Source: Sphingomonadales bacterium Ga0077559 (GTDB taxonomy: Bacteria; Pseudomonadota; Alphaproteobacteria; Sphingomonadales; Sphingomonadaceae). Taken from it: a stretch of 64,000 nucleotides of DNA. The translations under genes were made by a program, and so were the position numbers. The notes beneath the pieces are model-generated. The model had not been told where the DNA came from, made no database searches, and worked only from the letters and a program-made list of their open reading frames with translations. Location of the stretch: assembly GCA_001464315.1 (NCBI GenBank), contig LNFK01000053.1, positions 62,001-126,000 on the forward strand. Reading direction: 5' to 3'. Shown here piece by piece: positions 43,427-51,846 of the stretch; positions within the stretch are counted from its first letter, which is position 1, and each line of letters starts with the position of its first letter.

Positions 43427-44433
43427 TAGCCCTCGTCCTCGTCTTCGCGGCCGACCAGGTCCAGCGCGCGCGCCTTAAGTTGATGCAACTCGCACCACCG
43501 CCCAAGGGCATCGGTGCGACCATGCGTAATCCAAGTTTCGGACGGACGCAGTTCGAGCAAAGTTTCGGTCAACTCGTTCCAGTCGGCATGATCGGAAATC
43601 ACCAAAGGTAACTCGACATTCTTCTGCCTCGCGCGTTGCCGGACGCGCATCCAACCCGATGCCATCGCGGTCACTGGATCGGGCAAACGCCGGGCCCACC
43701 GATCATTGAGTGCAGACGGTGGCGCGATAACGATCTTGCCTTTTAACTCGCCCTTCGCGAGGCCGGTAGCCATCACTAGTTCGCCGAGCAGCACTCCGTG
43801 CGCTTCGTATAACTCGCACATTTTCTGCATTGCGCCGTGAATATAGATTGGTTCGTGATAACCAGCGAGGCGTAACTCTGCGATCACCCGCTGCGCCTTG
43901 CCCAACGCATAAGCGCCAACCGCGATACAGCCGTCAGGATTGGCTTCGAGCGCAGCCAGCAACTTCGCAATTTCACCCTCAATCGGCGGATGCGTGAACA
44001 CCGGCAGGCCAAAGGTCGCCTCGGTTATCAGAACATCGCAAGGCACGGGTTCAAACAACGCACAGGTCGGGTCAGCACGGCGTTTATAGTCGCCGGTTAC
44101 CACAACGCGTTCACCGGCATGTTCAAGCAGTATCTGAGCAGACCCCAATACGTGGCCCGCCGGGTGAAAGCTGACTTTTACACCGCGTTCTTCAAATCCG
44201 TCGCCGTAAGCAATTGGCGTTCCCATTTCCGTTCCATAGCGCAGCTCCATAATTGCCAGCGTTTGTGGTGTTGCCCATACCTTGCCATGACCGCTGCGCG
44301 CATGGTCGGCATGGCCATGCGTCACCAGCGCGCGGTCGGCTGGCCGCGACGGATCAATCCACATATCCGCAGGCTTTACATAAATGCCGTGCGCATGCGG
44401 TTCGATCCAATGTTGGGCGGCGGTTCGGGCGAT
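43426..44433 (-). CDS. Ligase-associated DNA exonuclease (metallo-beta-lactamase/beta-CASP)
   Basis: About 335 residues of a metallo-beta-lactamase plus beta-CASP nuclease, the usual partner of the adjacent ligase. The zinc motif is THGHADHAR with further ligands in HPAGHVLGSAQ and the C-terminal DHADW. The start is a problem: no ATG, GTG or TTG occurs where the family begins (ARTAAQHWIEPHAHGIYVKP). The best ribosome binding site, AGGAG (44440-44444), is 6 bases before an ATC at 44433. I use that as a non-standard start; an ATG at 44538 would add 35 unlikely residues. Confidence 0.85.
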   Translation of the reverse strand: MARTAAQHWIEPHAHGIYVKPADMWIDPSRPADRALVTHGHADHARSGHGKVWATPQTLAIMELRYGTEMGTPIAYGDGFEERGVKVSFHPAGHVLGSAQILLEHAGERVVVTGDYKRRADPTCALFEPVPCDVLITEATFGLPVFTHPPIEGEIAKLLAALEANPDGCIAVGAYALGKAQRVIAELRLAGYHEPIYIHGAMQKMCELYEAHGVLLGELVMATGLAKGELKGKIVIAPPSALNDRWARRLPDPVTAMASGWMRVRQRARQKNVELPLVISDHADWNELTETLLELRPSETWITHGRTDALGRWCELHQLKARALDLVGREDEDEG

Positions 44434-44523
44434 GGGAAACTCCTGAAAGCAATATGGGATGAGTTGAATGAAAAACCAGCAACTTATCTGGACGTTCCAC
44501 TCTTTAGAACATATATGGAACGG

Positions 44524-45765
44524 ATGACGCAATTGCAAATCACCGAAAAGCTCGCGATCCTCGCGGACGCCGCCAAATACGACGCCTCATGCGCATCGTC
44601 AGGAACCGTAAAACGGTCGAGCAGCAAAACTGGCGGCATCGGCTCAACCGAAGGCATGGGGATTTGCCATGCCTATGCGCCCGATGGGCGATGCATATCC
44701 CTGCTCAAAATCCTGCTGACCAACAGCTGCATTTTCGACTGCCATTATTGCATCAACCGAAAAAGTTCGAATGTGCGGCGGGCGAAGTTTACCGCGAAAG
44801 AAGTCGTTGATTTGGCGCTGAATTTCTACAAGCGGAATTATATCGAAGGTCTGTTCCTTTCGTCGGGGATCATCAAAAGCTCGAATTACACGATGGAGCA
44901 GATGGTCGAAGTCGCGCGGTCGTTGCGCGAGGATCATGATTTCCGGGGCTATATCCATCTCAAAACCATTCCCGATGCCGATCCTGAATTGCTGGAGGCA
45001 GCGGGACGGCATGCCGACCGGCTGTCGATCAATGTCGAGTTACCCACTCGCGCCGGGCTGGCGGCGCTTGCGCCCGAGAAATCGCAGGACCGGATTGAAG
45101 GCGCAATGGGTGGTCTCAAGACGTCGATACTGGACGGCAAAGACGCCAAGAAAAAATATCGTAGCGCACCGAATTTTGCGCCTGCCGGACAATCAACTCA
45201 GATGATTGTTGGCGCTGATGCCGCAACCGATAGCGACATCGTCCGGCGCGCTAATGGGCTTTACGATCAATTCGGGCTGCGCCGGGTCTATTATTCAGCG
45301 TTCAGCCCGATACCCGATGCAAGTGCGGTGTTACCGATGCAGCGCCCACCGTTGATGCGCGAGCACCGGTTATATCAGTCTGACTGGCTGATGCGTTTTT
45401 ATGGCTTTGCACCTCAAGAGGTGGTTGATGCGGCTGAGCCGAACGGCATGTTACCGCTCGACATCGATCCCAAGCTTGCGTGGGCATTGAAGCATCGCGC
45501 GCAGTTTCCGGTCGACGTCAACAGCGCGCCAAAAGCCATGCTGTGGCGCGTGCCGGGGCTTGGCACAAAGGCGGTGCAATCCATATTGCGCGCGAGGCGC
45601 TGGCGACGGTTGCGGTTGGAGGATGTCGGGCGCCTGACGGTATCTATAACGAAAATTCGCCCGTTTCTAATTGCTGACGGGTGGAGCCCCGGCGGGCTCA
45701 CGGACATGGAGCATTTGCGCGCCATGGTCGCGCCGAAGGTAGAGCAGCTGGAACTGTTCGCATGA
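44524..45765 (+). CDS. Radical-SAM DNA modification/repair protein with helix-hairpin-helix
   Basis: About 413 residues from ATG 44524 (an ATG at 44515 is an alternative; the open frame further upstream overlaps the opposite gene and is unrelated). The radical SAM cluster is Cys69-x3-Cys73-x2-Cys76 (CIFDCHYC). The N-terminal LAILADAAKYDASCASSGT and the C-terminal HhH (FPVDVNSAPKAMLWRVPGLG, then TKAVQSILRARR) match the family known as putative DNA modification/repair radical SAM protein. The reaction is unknown. It is coupled to the UdgX gene by ATGA and is divergent from the ligase/exonuclease pair. Confidence 0.88.
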   Translation: MTQLQITEKLAILADAAKYDASCASSGTVKRSSSKTGGIGSTEGMGICHAYAPDGRCISLLKILLTNSCIFDCHYCINRKSSNVRRAKFTAKEVVDLALNFYKRNYIEGLFLSSGIIKSSNYTMEQMVEVARSLREDHDFRGYIHLKTIPDADPELLEAAGRHADRLSINVELPTRAGLAALAPEKSQDRIEGAMGGLKTSILDGKDAKKKYRSAPNFAPAGQSTQMIVGADAATDSDIVRRANGLYDQFGLRRVYYSAFSPIPDASAVLPMQRPPLMREHRLYQSDWLMRFYGFAPQEVVDAAEPNGMLPLDIDPKLAWALKHRAQFPVDVNSAPKAMLWRVPGLGTKAVQSILRARRWRRLRLEDVGRLTVSITKIRPFLIADGWSPGGLTDMEHLRAMVAPKVEQLELFA

Positions 45766-47168
45766 TAACCGCGCGACTGTCTGCCGAAGATGATTTCGAT
45801 GGCTGGCGCGACCAGTGCCGCGGGCTGCTGCGGATCGGTGCCAAGCCAGAGGATGTAATTTGGCAAGTGGGCGATACTCCCACTGACCTGTTTGCGGCCA
45901 CAGCAAAGCTCTCCGCGCCGATCGGTCCGGCGATTGGCGTCCCGCCCGAATTTGTGAATCTGGCGCGCAGCGTGATTTGTCATACCGACCCGAAGCGCTT
46001 CGGATTGCTGTACGGCCTACTGACCGACATCAAGGCGCGGCGCAGGCGGATGGACGACGCGGCCGACCCTGTTCTGCGCAATCTGCACGATATGGCAAAG
46101 CATGTGCGCCGCGACATTCACAAGATGCGTGCCTTTGTCCGCTTTCGCCGCGTCGAGCAGGACGGAGCGGAACATTATATCGCCTGGTTCGAGCCTGAGC
46201 ATCATATCGTGCGCACCAATGCCGCGTTTTTCGTGCGCCGTTTTGCGGGCATGCAATGGTCGATCCTGACGCCGCAAATCTCGGTGCATTGGGACCGGCA
46301 AACGCTCCACGAAGGCCCCGCAGCGCGTAAGGAAGATGCGCCGAGCGAGGATGTTATCGAGGATCAGTGGAAGACCTATTATGGCTCGATCTTCAATCCG
46401 GCACGGTTGAAGGTGAAAGCGATGCTGAAGGAAATGCCAAAGAAATATTGGCATAATATGCCCGAAACTGCGCTTGTTTCCGAACTCATCAAATCTGCAC
46501 GAGGCCGCGAAGTCAGTATGATCGAAAAGGAAATTGTTCCCATCGCGGCCGACACGCTTGCGTCATTAAAGTCCGAAGCAAACCGGTGCCGCCGCTGTCC
46601 CTTATATGCCCCTGCGTCGCAAATCGTTTTCGGCGAAGGTCCTGAAAATGCACGCATCATGTTCGTCGGGGAACAGCCCGGAGATCAGGAGGATTTGGCC
46701 GGTTTACCGTTTGTCGGACCTGCTGGTCAGTTATTCAACGCAGCGCTTGCCGAGGCAGGCGTCGACCGTGCGCAGGCCTATGTCACCAACGCGGTGAAGC
46801 ATTTCAAATTCAAGCCGCAGGGCAAGCGCCGTATCCATGACAAGCCCAATGTGGGCGAGATTAACCATTGCCGCTGGTGGCTAAAACGCGAGATTGATCT
46901 GGTGCAGCCCGACTTGGTCGTCGCCTTGGGCGCGACGGCAGCGCGAAGCCTGACCGGGCGCAATATTCCGATAACCGCCAATCGCGGGCAGGTTTTCGAA
47001 AGCATTGAGGGCGTGCCAGTACTGGTGACTATTCACCCCAGTTATTTGTTGCGGCTGCCAGATGCGCAGCTCGCGGAGCAAGAGAAGGCAGTTTTTGTTG
47101 AGGATCTAAGGCAAACAAAAGCGATGGTTGAACGCGCATCAGCGCAAGGCGCCCGAACACCGGCTTGA
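45762..47168 (+). CDS. DUF4130-UdgX fusion: uracil-DNA binding/glycosylase family protein
   Basis: A 468-residue fusion. Residues about 1-250 form DUF4130 and 270-460 a UdgX-type uracil-DNA glycosylase domain. Motifs: GEQPG (303-307), KRRIH (355-359) and HPSYLLR (425-431). In UdgX the His of KRRIH forms a covalent bond with the abasic site, so it can trap uracil-containing DNA. Cluster-type cysteines are 276, 279 and 370; the fourth position reads NAVKHFKF (His347). It overlaps the radical SAM stop by four bases, the constant pairing in this family. Confidence 0.88.
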   Translation: MITARLSAEDDFDGWRDQCRGLLRIGAKPEDVIWQVGDTPTDLFAATAKLSAPIGPAIGVPPEFVNLARSVICHTDPKRFGLLYGLLTDIKARRRRMDDAADPVLRNLHDMAKHVRRDIHKMRAFVRFRRVEQDGAEHYIAWFEPEHHIVRTNAAFFVRRFAGMQWSILTPQISVHWDRQTLHEGPAARKEDAPSEDVIEDQWKTYYGSIFNPARLKVKAMLKEMPKKYWHNMPETALVSELIKSARGREVSMIEKEIVPIAADTLASLKSEANRCRRCPLYAPASQIVFGEGPENARIMFVGEQPGDQEDLAGLPFVGPAGQLFNAALAEAGVDRAQAYVTNAVKHFKFKPQGKRRIHDKPNVGEINHCRWWLKREIDLVQPDLVVALGATAARSLTGRNIPITANRGQVFESIEGVPVLVTIHPSYLLRLPDAQLAEQEKAVFVEDLRQTKAMVERASAQGARTPA

Positions 47169-47213
47169 CACCCCCAATCGCTACCGACAGTTAGGGCGAA
47201 AAGGGAGGGTGGG

Positions 47214-48680
47214 TTGAGCAAATATTTGTTGGTTATCGACGAGGGCACAACATCGACCCGTGCCGTTCTGTTCACGCCCGACGGCAAGGCGGCAGGCAGT
47301 TGTCAACGCCCGCTGACCCAGCATTATCCAGCGCCCGGCCTTGTGGAACATGATGCCTGCGAAATCTGGGATCTGACCCTCGCTTGCACGCGTGAAATGG
47401 TTGCAAAGGCGGGCGGCGCAGACAGGATTGCGGCCATCGGCATCACCAACCAGCGCGAAACCGTCATCTTCTGGGACCGACGCACCGGCGAGCCACTTGC
47501 CCCTGCCATAGTTTGGCAGGACCGGCGGACGGCGGACATTTGCGCCGATTTAAAAGAGCGCGGCGAAGAAGCGGTGGTGCAAGCAAAGACCGGCTTGCTG
47601 CTCGACCCGTATTTCTCCGGCTCGAAAATCGGCTGGGCTTTGCAGAGTTGGCCGCAACTCGCCGAAGCTGGTGAGCATCTCGCGGTAGGGACGGTTGAAA
47701 GCTACCTCGTATTCCGCCTGACCGGCGGCCTTCATATCAGCGACGCCAGCAACGCATCACGGACTGCTTTGATGGCTATCGGCAGCGGCGGGTGGGACGA
47801 TGGGCTGACCGACCTGTTCGGCGTTCCGCGCGAAATCTTGCCCGAAATCACCGATTGTGCTGGCAAGCTTGGCACTACATTGCCCGAGTTATTCGGCGGG
47901 GCAATTTCAATATGCGGGATGGCTGGCGACCAGCAAGCTGCAACCATCGGCCAAGGTTGCTTTGAAATAGGCCAGACAAAGGCCACTTTTGGAACCGGCG
48001 CATTTGTGCTAACGCAAACCGGAACGACATTGAGGCAGTCGAAACACCGACTACTGTCGACGGTGCTGTATCAGTTACACGGCGAACGCCATTATGCGCT
48101 TGAAGGCTCGGTCTTCGTTGCGGGCAGCCTTATTCAATGGTTACGCGACGATCTCGGATTGATTGGAAAAGCATCCGATACCGAACCTTTGGCGCGTAGC
48201 GTCCCCGACAATGGCGGAGTCTATCTCGTCCCTGGTTTGTCGGGCCTTGGCGCGCCGCATTGGCAGCCAAATGCCCGCGGAGCAATTAGCGGGCTGAGCT
48301 TCTCGGCCACGAAAGCCCATGTCGCGCGTGCTGCCTTAGAAGCCATGGCACACCAAACGCATGACCTGAAATCAGCATTTGCTGCCGATGGCGCCGATTG
48401 GGCAGAACTCCGAATCGACGGGGGCATGGTGGCCAATGACTGGATGGCGCAGGATTTGGCGGACATGCTGGCAATCGAAGTCGAACGACCTGACTTCATC
48501 GAGACGACCGCGTTGGGTGCCGCAATGCTGGCGGCGGTTGGGTGCGGGATGTATGACTCGTTGCAATCTGTCGCTGTCATGCGCGGCGGTGTGACGCGCT
48601 TTACTCCGGTGCTGGACGAAGACTCGCGGCAGATCCGACTGGCCGGTTGGGCCGATGCGTTATCGCGGGTCCTTCAATAG
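47214..48680 (+). CDS. glpK: Glycerol kinase
   Basis: A 488-residue FGGY-family kinase phosphorylating glycerol to sn-glycerol 3-phosphate. Phosphate motif IDEGTTSTRAVLF is at the N-terminus; ITNQRETVIFWDRRTGEP and VWQDRRT bind glycerol; the C-terminal LRIDGGMVANDWMAQDLADM is the FGGY adenosine motif. The start is TTG 47214 with GGGAGGGT just upstream. There are no glpF, glpD or glpR genes adjacent, so regulation is not visible here. Confidence 0.94.
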   Translation: MSKYLLVIDEGTTSTRAVLFTPDGKAAGSCQRPLTQHYPAPGLVEHDACEIWDLTLACTREMVAKAGGADRIAAIGITNQRETVIFWDRRTGEPLAPAIVWQDRRTADICADLKERGEEAVVQAKTGLLLDPYFSGSKIGWALQSWPQLAEAGEHLAVGTVESYLVFRLTGGLHISDASNASRTALMAIGSGGWDDGLTDLFGVPREILPEITDCAGKLGTTLPELFGGAISICGMAGDQQAATIGQGCFEIGQTKATFGTGAFVLTQTGTTLRQSKHRLLSTVLYQLHGERHYALEGSVFVAGSLIQWLRDDLGLIGKASDTEPLARSVPDNGGVYLVPGLSGLGAPHWQPNARGAISGLSFSATKAHVARAALEAMAHQTHDLKSAFAADGADWAELRIDGGMVANDWMAQDLADMLAIEVERPDFIETTALGAAMLAAVGCGMYDSLQSVAVMRGGVTRFTPVLDEDSRQIRLAGWADALSRVLQ

Positions 48681-48779
48681 CGCCCGCGATCGCCAACCAA
48701 AAGTTTACGTCATCTTAACCATCCTTGGGCAATGTAAAGCGGACTGAGAAGTCGCGACGTACATCGACAGGACCATGAG

Positions 48780-50108
48780 ATGGATAATTTGCGCGGATTT
48801 GAGCCATATGGGCAGGACGTTGACCTGAATGCGCCGAGCTATGCCGCGTTCAACGACGAGGATGCCGCCATCGAAGCGCCGCCCGTTATTTCGGGCGACG
48901 AGCGCCGGATGCAGGTACGTGCCTATAATTTCTGGACCGCGCAGCTTCATGACAAAAATTATCCGTGCATCGAAGAGCTTGACCCGAATTCAGTAGATGA
49001 TTTCCGCGACTTCAGCGTATTGCTCGACTTCACATCGGGAATCGAAAACCCGTCGATCGAATATTTAGGCGAACAATTGCGCGTCGAATGCGGGCTCGAC
49101 GAGGACGTTACTTATCTCGACCAAGTCCCTAGCCGTTCGCTGCTGTCGCGGATCACTGACCATTATCTTCAGATCATCGCCAACCGCGCACCGATCGGGT
49201 TCGAAGCTGAATTCGTCAACGACCGCGACGTCAACATCATGTATCGCGGCATCTTGCTTCCTTATTCATCCGACGATGACACCATCGATTTCATTTATGG
49301 CGTGATCAACTGGAAAGAGGCGGCATCTAATGACATCAGTGCACCATTGCAGCTGGAAGTCGAGCAAGCGCTTGCCGCTGCACCGCCACGTCAGGAGCAT
49401 GTACCGGTGTGGGCGGACGGTCCGATTGCGGGGCATCTTGATGAAATGCCTGATGTCCACGAACTCGAACTGGGCGAGGAATTCGTGATTGAAGAGGCGC
49501 AGCCCGATGAACATTCGTCGCTTGCCGATTGGCTCGATGCCGCACGGCAAAGCGCCGACAGCGCGCGGGATTCGGACCTGCGGACACGCGATGCCTTGTA
49601 CCAGGCCATCGGCCGAGCCCACGATTTTGCTTTGGTCGCCGCCAAAAATTCTTCCGATTATGCTGAATTGCTCAGCGATGCAGGCCTGACTGTTCAGGAA
49701 CGCGCACCGTTCACACCGATTGTGAAGCTGGTTTTTGGTGCAGGTTATGACAAAACCCGGCTGACCGAGTTTTCTACCGCGCTGCAATTTGCAGACCGCA
49801 ACGCCGTGCCGATGGGCGGACTGGCCGAAATTCTTGCTAACTATGACGGCGGACTGAAAGGCATACTCGCCGCCGAACGCCGCGCAAAGAAGGTCGCGTC
49901 AGGCCAGCATGTCGCTGCAAGCGACACCGATCCACGCCCGCGCCTGCGTTCCGCACGCAAGCGCGACCTGAGCGAATTTTCAGGCGTCGGCGACGAATTC
50001 GTCCTGCTGGTCGCGCGGCGAGATGCAGACGGCAACGTCGCAATTGTCGGCGCGGTTGAGGGCGATGCGGCGCTCACAGAAAAGGCATTGCGCAAAACCG
50101 CGGTCTGA
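48780..50108 (+). CDS. PAS-domain protein of unknown role
   Basis: A 442-residue soluble acidic protein. Residues about 45-190 look like a PAS-type fold (MQVRAYNFWTAQLHDKNYP and the later IDFIYGVINWKE). The middle (195-255) is Glu/Asp-rich linker and the C-terminus (265-440) contains predicted helices plus a basic patch RPRLRSARKRDLSEF. No kinase, HTH or cyclase motif is seen, so it is not a standard signal-transduction protein. It may sense a small ligand or support a partner. It lies between glpK and dapE. Confidence 0.6.
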   Translation: MDNLRGFEPYGQDVDLNAPSYAAFNDEDAAIEAPPVISGDERRMQVRAYNFWTAQLHDKNYPCIEELDPNSVDDFRDFSVLLDFTSGIENPSIEYLGEQLRVECGLDEDVTYLDQVPSRSLLSRITDHYLQIIANRAPIGFEAEFVNDRDVNIMYRGILLPYSSDDDTIDFIYGVINWKEAASNDISAPLQLEVEQALAAAPPRQEHVPVWADGPIAGHLDEMPDVHELELGEEFVIEEAQPDEHSSLADWLDAARQSADSARDSDLRTRDALYQAIGRAHDFALVAAKNSSDYAELLSDAGLTVQERAPFTPIVKLVFGAGYDKTRLTEFSTALQFADRNAVPMGGLAEILANYDGGLKGILAAERRAKKVASGQHVAASDTDPRPRLRSARKRDLSEFSGVGDEFVLLVARRDADGNVAIVGAVEGDAALTEKALRKTAV

Positions 50109-50147
50109 CTTGTTTCGTATCGGATAAATCCGTAACGCTGCGGGCTT

Positions 50148-51287
50148 ATGACCCACAGCTTTGCTTTATACTACGCCCAAAAACTGATAGCTTGCGAGAG
50201 CATCACGCCTGCATCCGGCGCGGTGTTTGACGCCTTGGAAGCGATGCTGTTGCCGCTTGGGTTCAAAGTCGAACGTTTCATCGCAGGACAAGGCGATGAC
50301 AATCCCGCACATGGCGCGCCTGTCGAAAATCTGTTTGCGATACGCGAGGGTCCTGGCCGCCATTTTGCATTTGCCGGACATCTCGACGTTGTACCGCCTG
50401 GCGAAGGCTGGCATAGCGATCCCTTCACACCCCAAATCCACGGCGACCTGCTCCACGGGCGCGGCGCGGTCGATATGAAGGGCAGCATTGCGGCGTTTGT
50501 TGCGGCGCTGCACGACATTCCGGCAGATGCAGGCACGATCAGCCTGATCATTACCGGAGACGAAGAGGGTCCTGCGATTTACGGCACGCGCGCGCTAATT
50601 GAGCATATGCAGGCGCGTGGCACGGTCCCCGACACGTGTTTGGTCGGAGAACCGACCAGCGTCGACCGCTTGGGCGACATGATGAAAATCGGTCGACGTG
50701 GCTCAGTAAACATGTGGATTTCAGTCGCCGGGACGCAAGGTCATGTCGCCTATCCGCATCTCGCCGACAACCCGATCACCAAGCTGGTGTCGATCTTAGC
50801 CAAAATTGAGGCAATCCATCTCGACGAAGGCACTGACTGGTTTCAGCCGAGTAATATCGAGGTAACCGACCTCAATGTTGGCAACAAAGCGACCAACGTG
50901 ATTCCCGCCAAGGCCGAAGCCCGGTTGTCGATCCGGTTTAACGATTTGCAAAGCGGCGAAGCGCTGGTGACCCGGATTCGCGACTTGGTCGAACGGGGCA
51001 GCGGAACTCTGACTGCAATGATCTCGGGCGAAGCGTTTCTGACGCCGCCGGGTGAACTGTCAGCTGCGATCGCCGAAGCGGTCGAGACGGTAGTTGGTAT
51101 CAAACCTGAACCTTCGACCACGGGCGGCACTTCGGATGCGCGTTTCCTCACTAAAATCTGCCCAGTGGTGGAATTTGGCCTTTGCAATGCAACAATGCAC
51201 AAACTGGACGAGGCGGTTGCAATTGCTGACCTGGACGCCCTGGCCGAAATATATCGGCGCATTGCGATGAAGATACTATCGGCTTAG
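50148..51287 (+). CDS. dapE: Succinyl-diaminopimelate desuccinylase
   Basis: A 379-residue M20-type metallo-hydrolase making LL-2,6-diaminopimelate for lysine and peptidoglycan. The zinc ligands are in AFAGHLDVVPPG, GRGAVDMKGSIAAFVAAL and TGDEEGPA, with the C-terminal TTGGTSDARF and a His in the last 40 residues. DapE-specific features favour it over other M20 enzymes. A 5-base-arm inverted repeat (CGGAT/ATCCG) is in the leader. It converges with the Smr gene, overlapping by four bases. Confidence 0.92.
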   Translation: MTHSFALYYAQKLIACESITPASGAVFDALEAMLLPLGFKVERFIAGQGDDNPAHGAPVENLFAIREGPGRHFAFAGHLDVVPPGEGWHSDPFTPQIHGDLLHGRGAVDMKGSIAAFVAALHDIPADAGTISLIITGDEEGPAIYGTRALIEHMQARGTVPDTCLVGEPTSVDRLGDMMKIGRRGSVNMWISVAGTQGHVAYPHLADNPITKLVSILAKIEAIHLDEGTDWFQPSNIEVTDLNVGNKATNVIPAKAEARLSIRFNDLQSGEALVTRIRDLVERGSGTLTAMISGEAFLTPPGELSAAIAEAVETVVGIKPEPSTTGGTSDARFLTKICPVVEFGLCNATMHKLDEAVAIADLDALAEIYRRIAMKILSA

Positions 51288-51838
51288 CTTTTTAGCATGA
51301 TGTAGAGAGCGCCCGTACCGCCGTGCCGGGGATGGGCGTTGCGAACTGCGGATATGTGCCGCGAATGGCGGGATGCCGCCAACCAGTCACGCACCAGCGC
51401 GGCAATCGCGCCCCTGCCCTCGCCGCTTGCCCGGTCGTGCGCGCGGGGCTTGCCCGTCACGAGCAGAATGACCTTGAACTTTTGCGTGATAGCCTGCTCG
51501 AGTGCGCCATCCAGCCGAGTATAGGCGCGCGACAAGTTGGCGTCATGCAGGTCGATGCTGACATCGGGCACTATGGCGCCACGGTTGATCCGACGGTCCC
51601 AATGGCCGTCGAGGGCGGTCGCTTCGGCTACAGTTTTCCGTTCGCCTCGAGCGAAGACGAGAGGGCTATCGGTCGTGCGCGCATTTGCGGTGTCTCGTCT
51701 TCGCTCGACACCGACGGGCTTCGGAGGTTCGGTTGCGATTTTTGTCGCAGGCTCTGCTTTTGCTTCATGCAACGGTTTTACCGTCGCCATCACTTTGCCC
51801 CAAAGCGCCTTTTCAAGAGTGTCCAGCCGCCGAGCCAT
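51284..51838 (-). CDS. Smr-domain protein (MutS2-type nuclease domain)
   Basis: A 184-residue protein. The N-terminus (1-75) is variable and probably disordered. The C-terminal Smr domain includes VSIDLHDANLSRAY and HPRHGGTGALYIMLK, the family's LDLH- and HGxG-like motifs. Smr domains nick or bind DNA or RNA. The function here is not known; similar genes lie beside mltA and timA in related bacteria. It lies nine bases downstream of mltA. Confidence 0.85.
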   Translation of the reverse strand: MARRLDTLEKALWGKVMATVKPLHEAKAEPATKIATEPPKPVGVERRRDTANARTTDSPLVFARGERKTVAEATALDGHWDRRINRGAIVPDVSIDLHDANLSRAYTRLDGALEQAITQKFKVILLVTGKPRAHDRASGEGRGAIAALVRDWLAASRHSRHISAVRNAHPRHGGTGALYIMLKS

Positions 51839-51846
51839 TGCACGCT

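Noticed and set aside
43990-44523. Upstream extension of the radical SAM frame
   Set aside because: It overlaps the exonuclease gene on the other strand and is unlike the family, which begins at about MTQLQITEKLAILADAAKYD.
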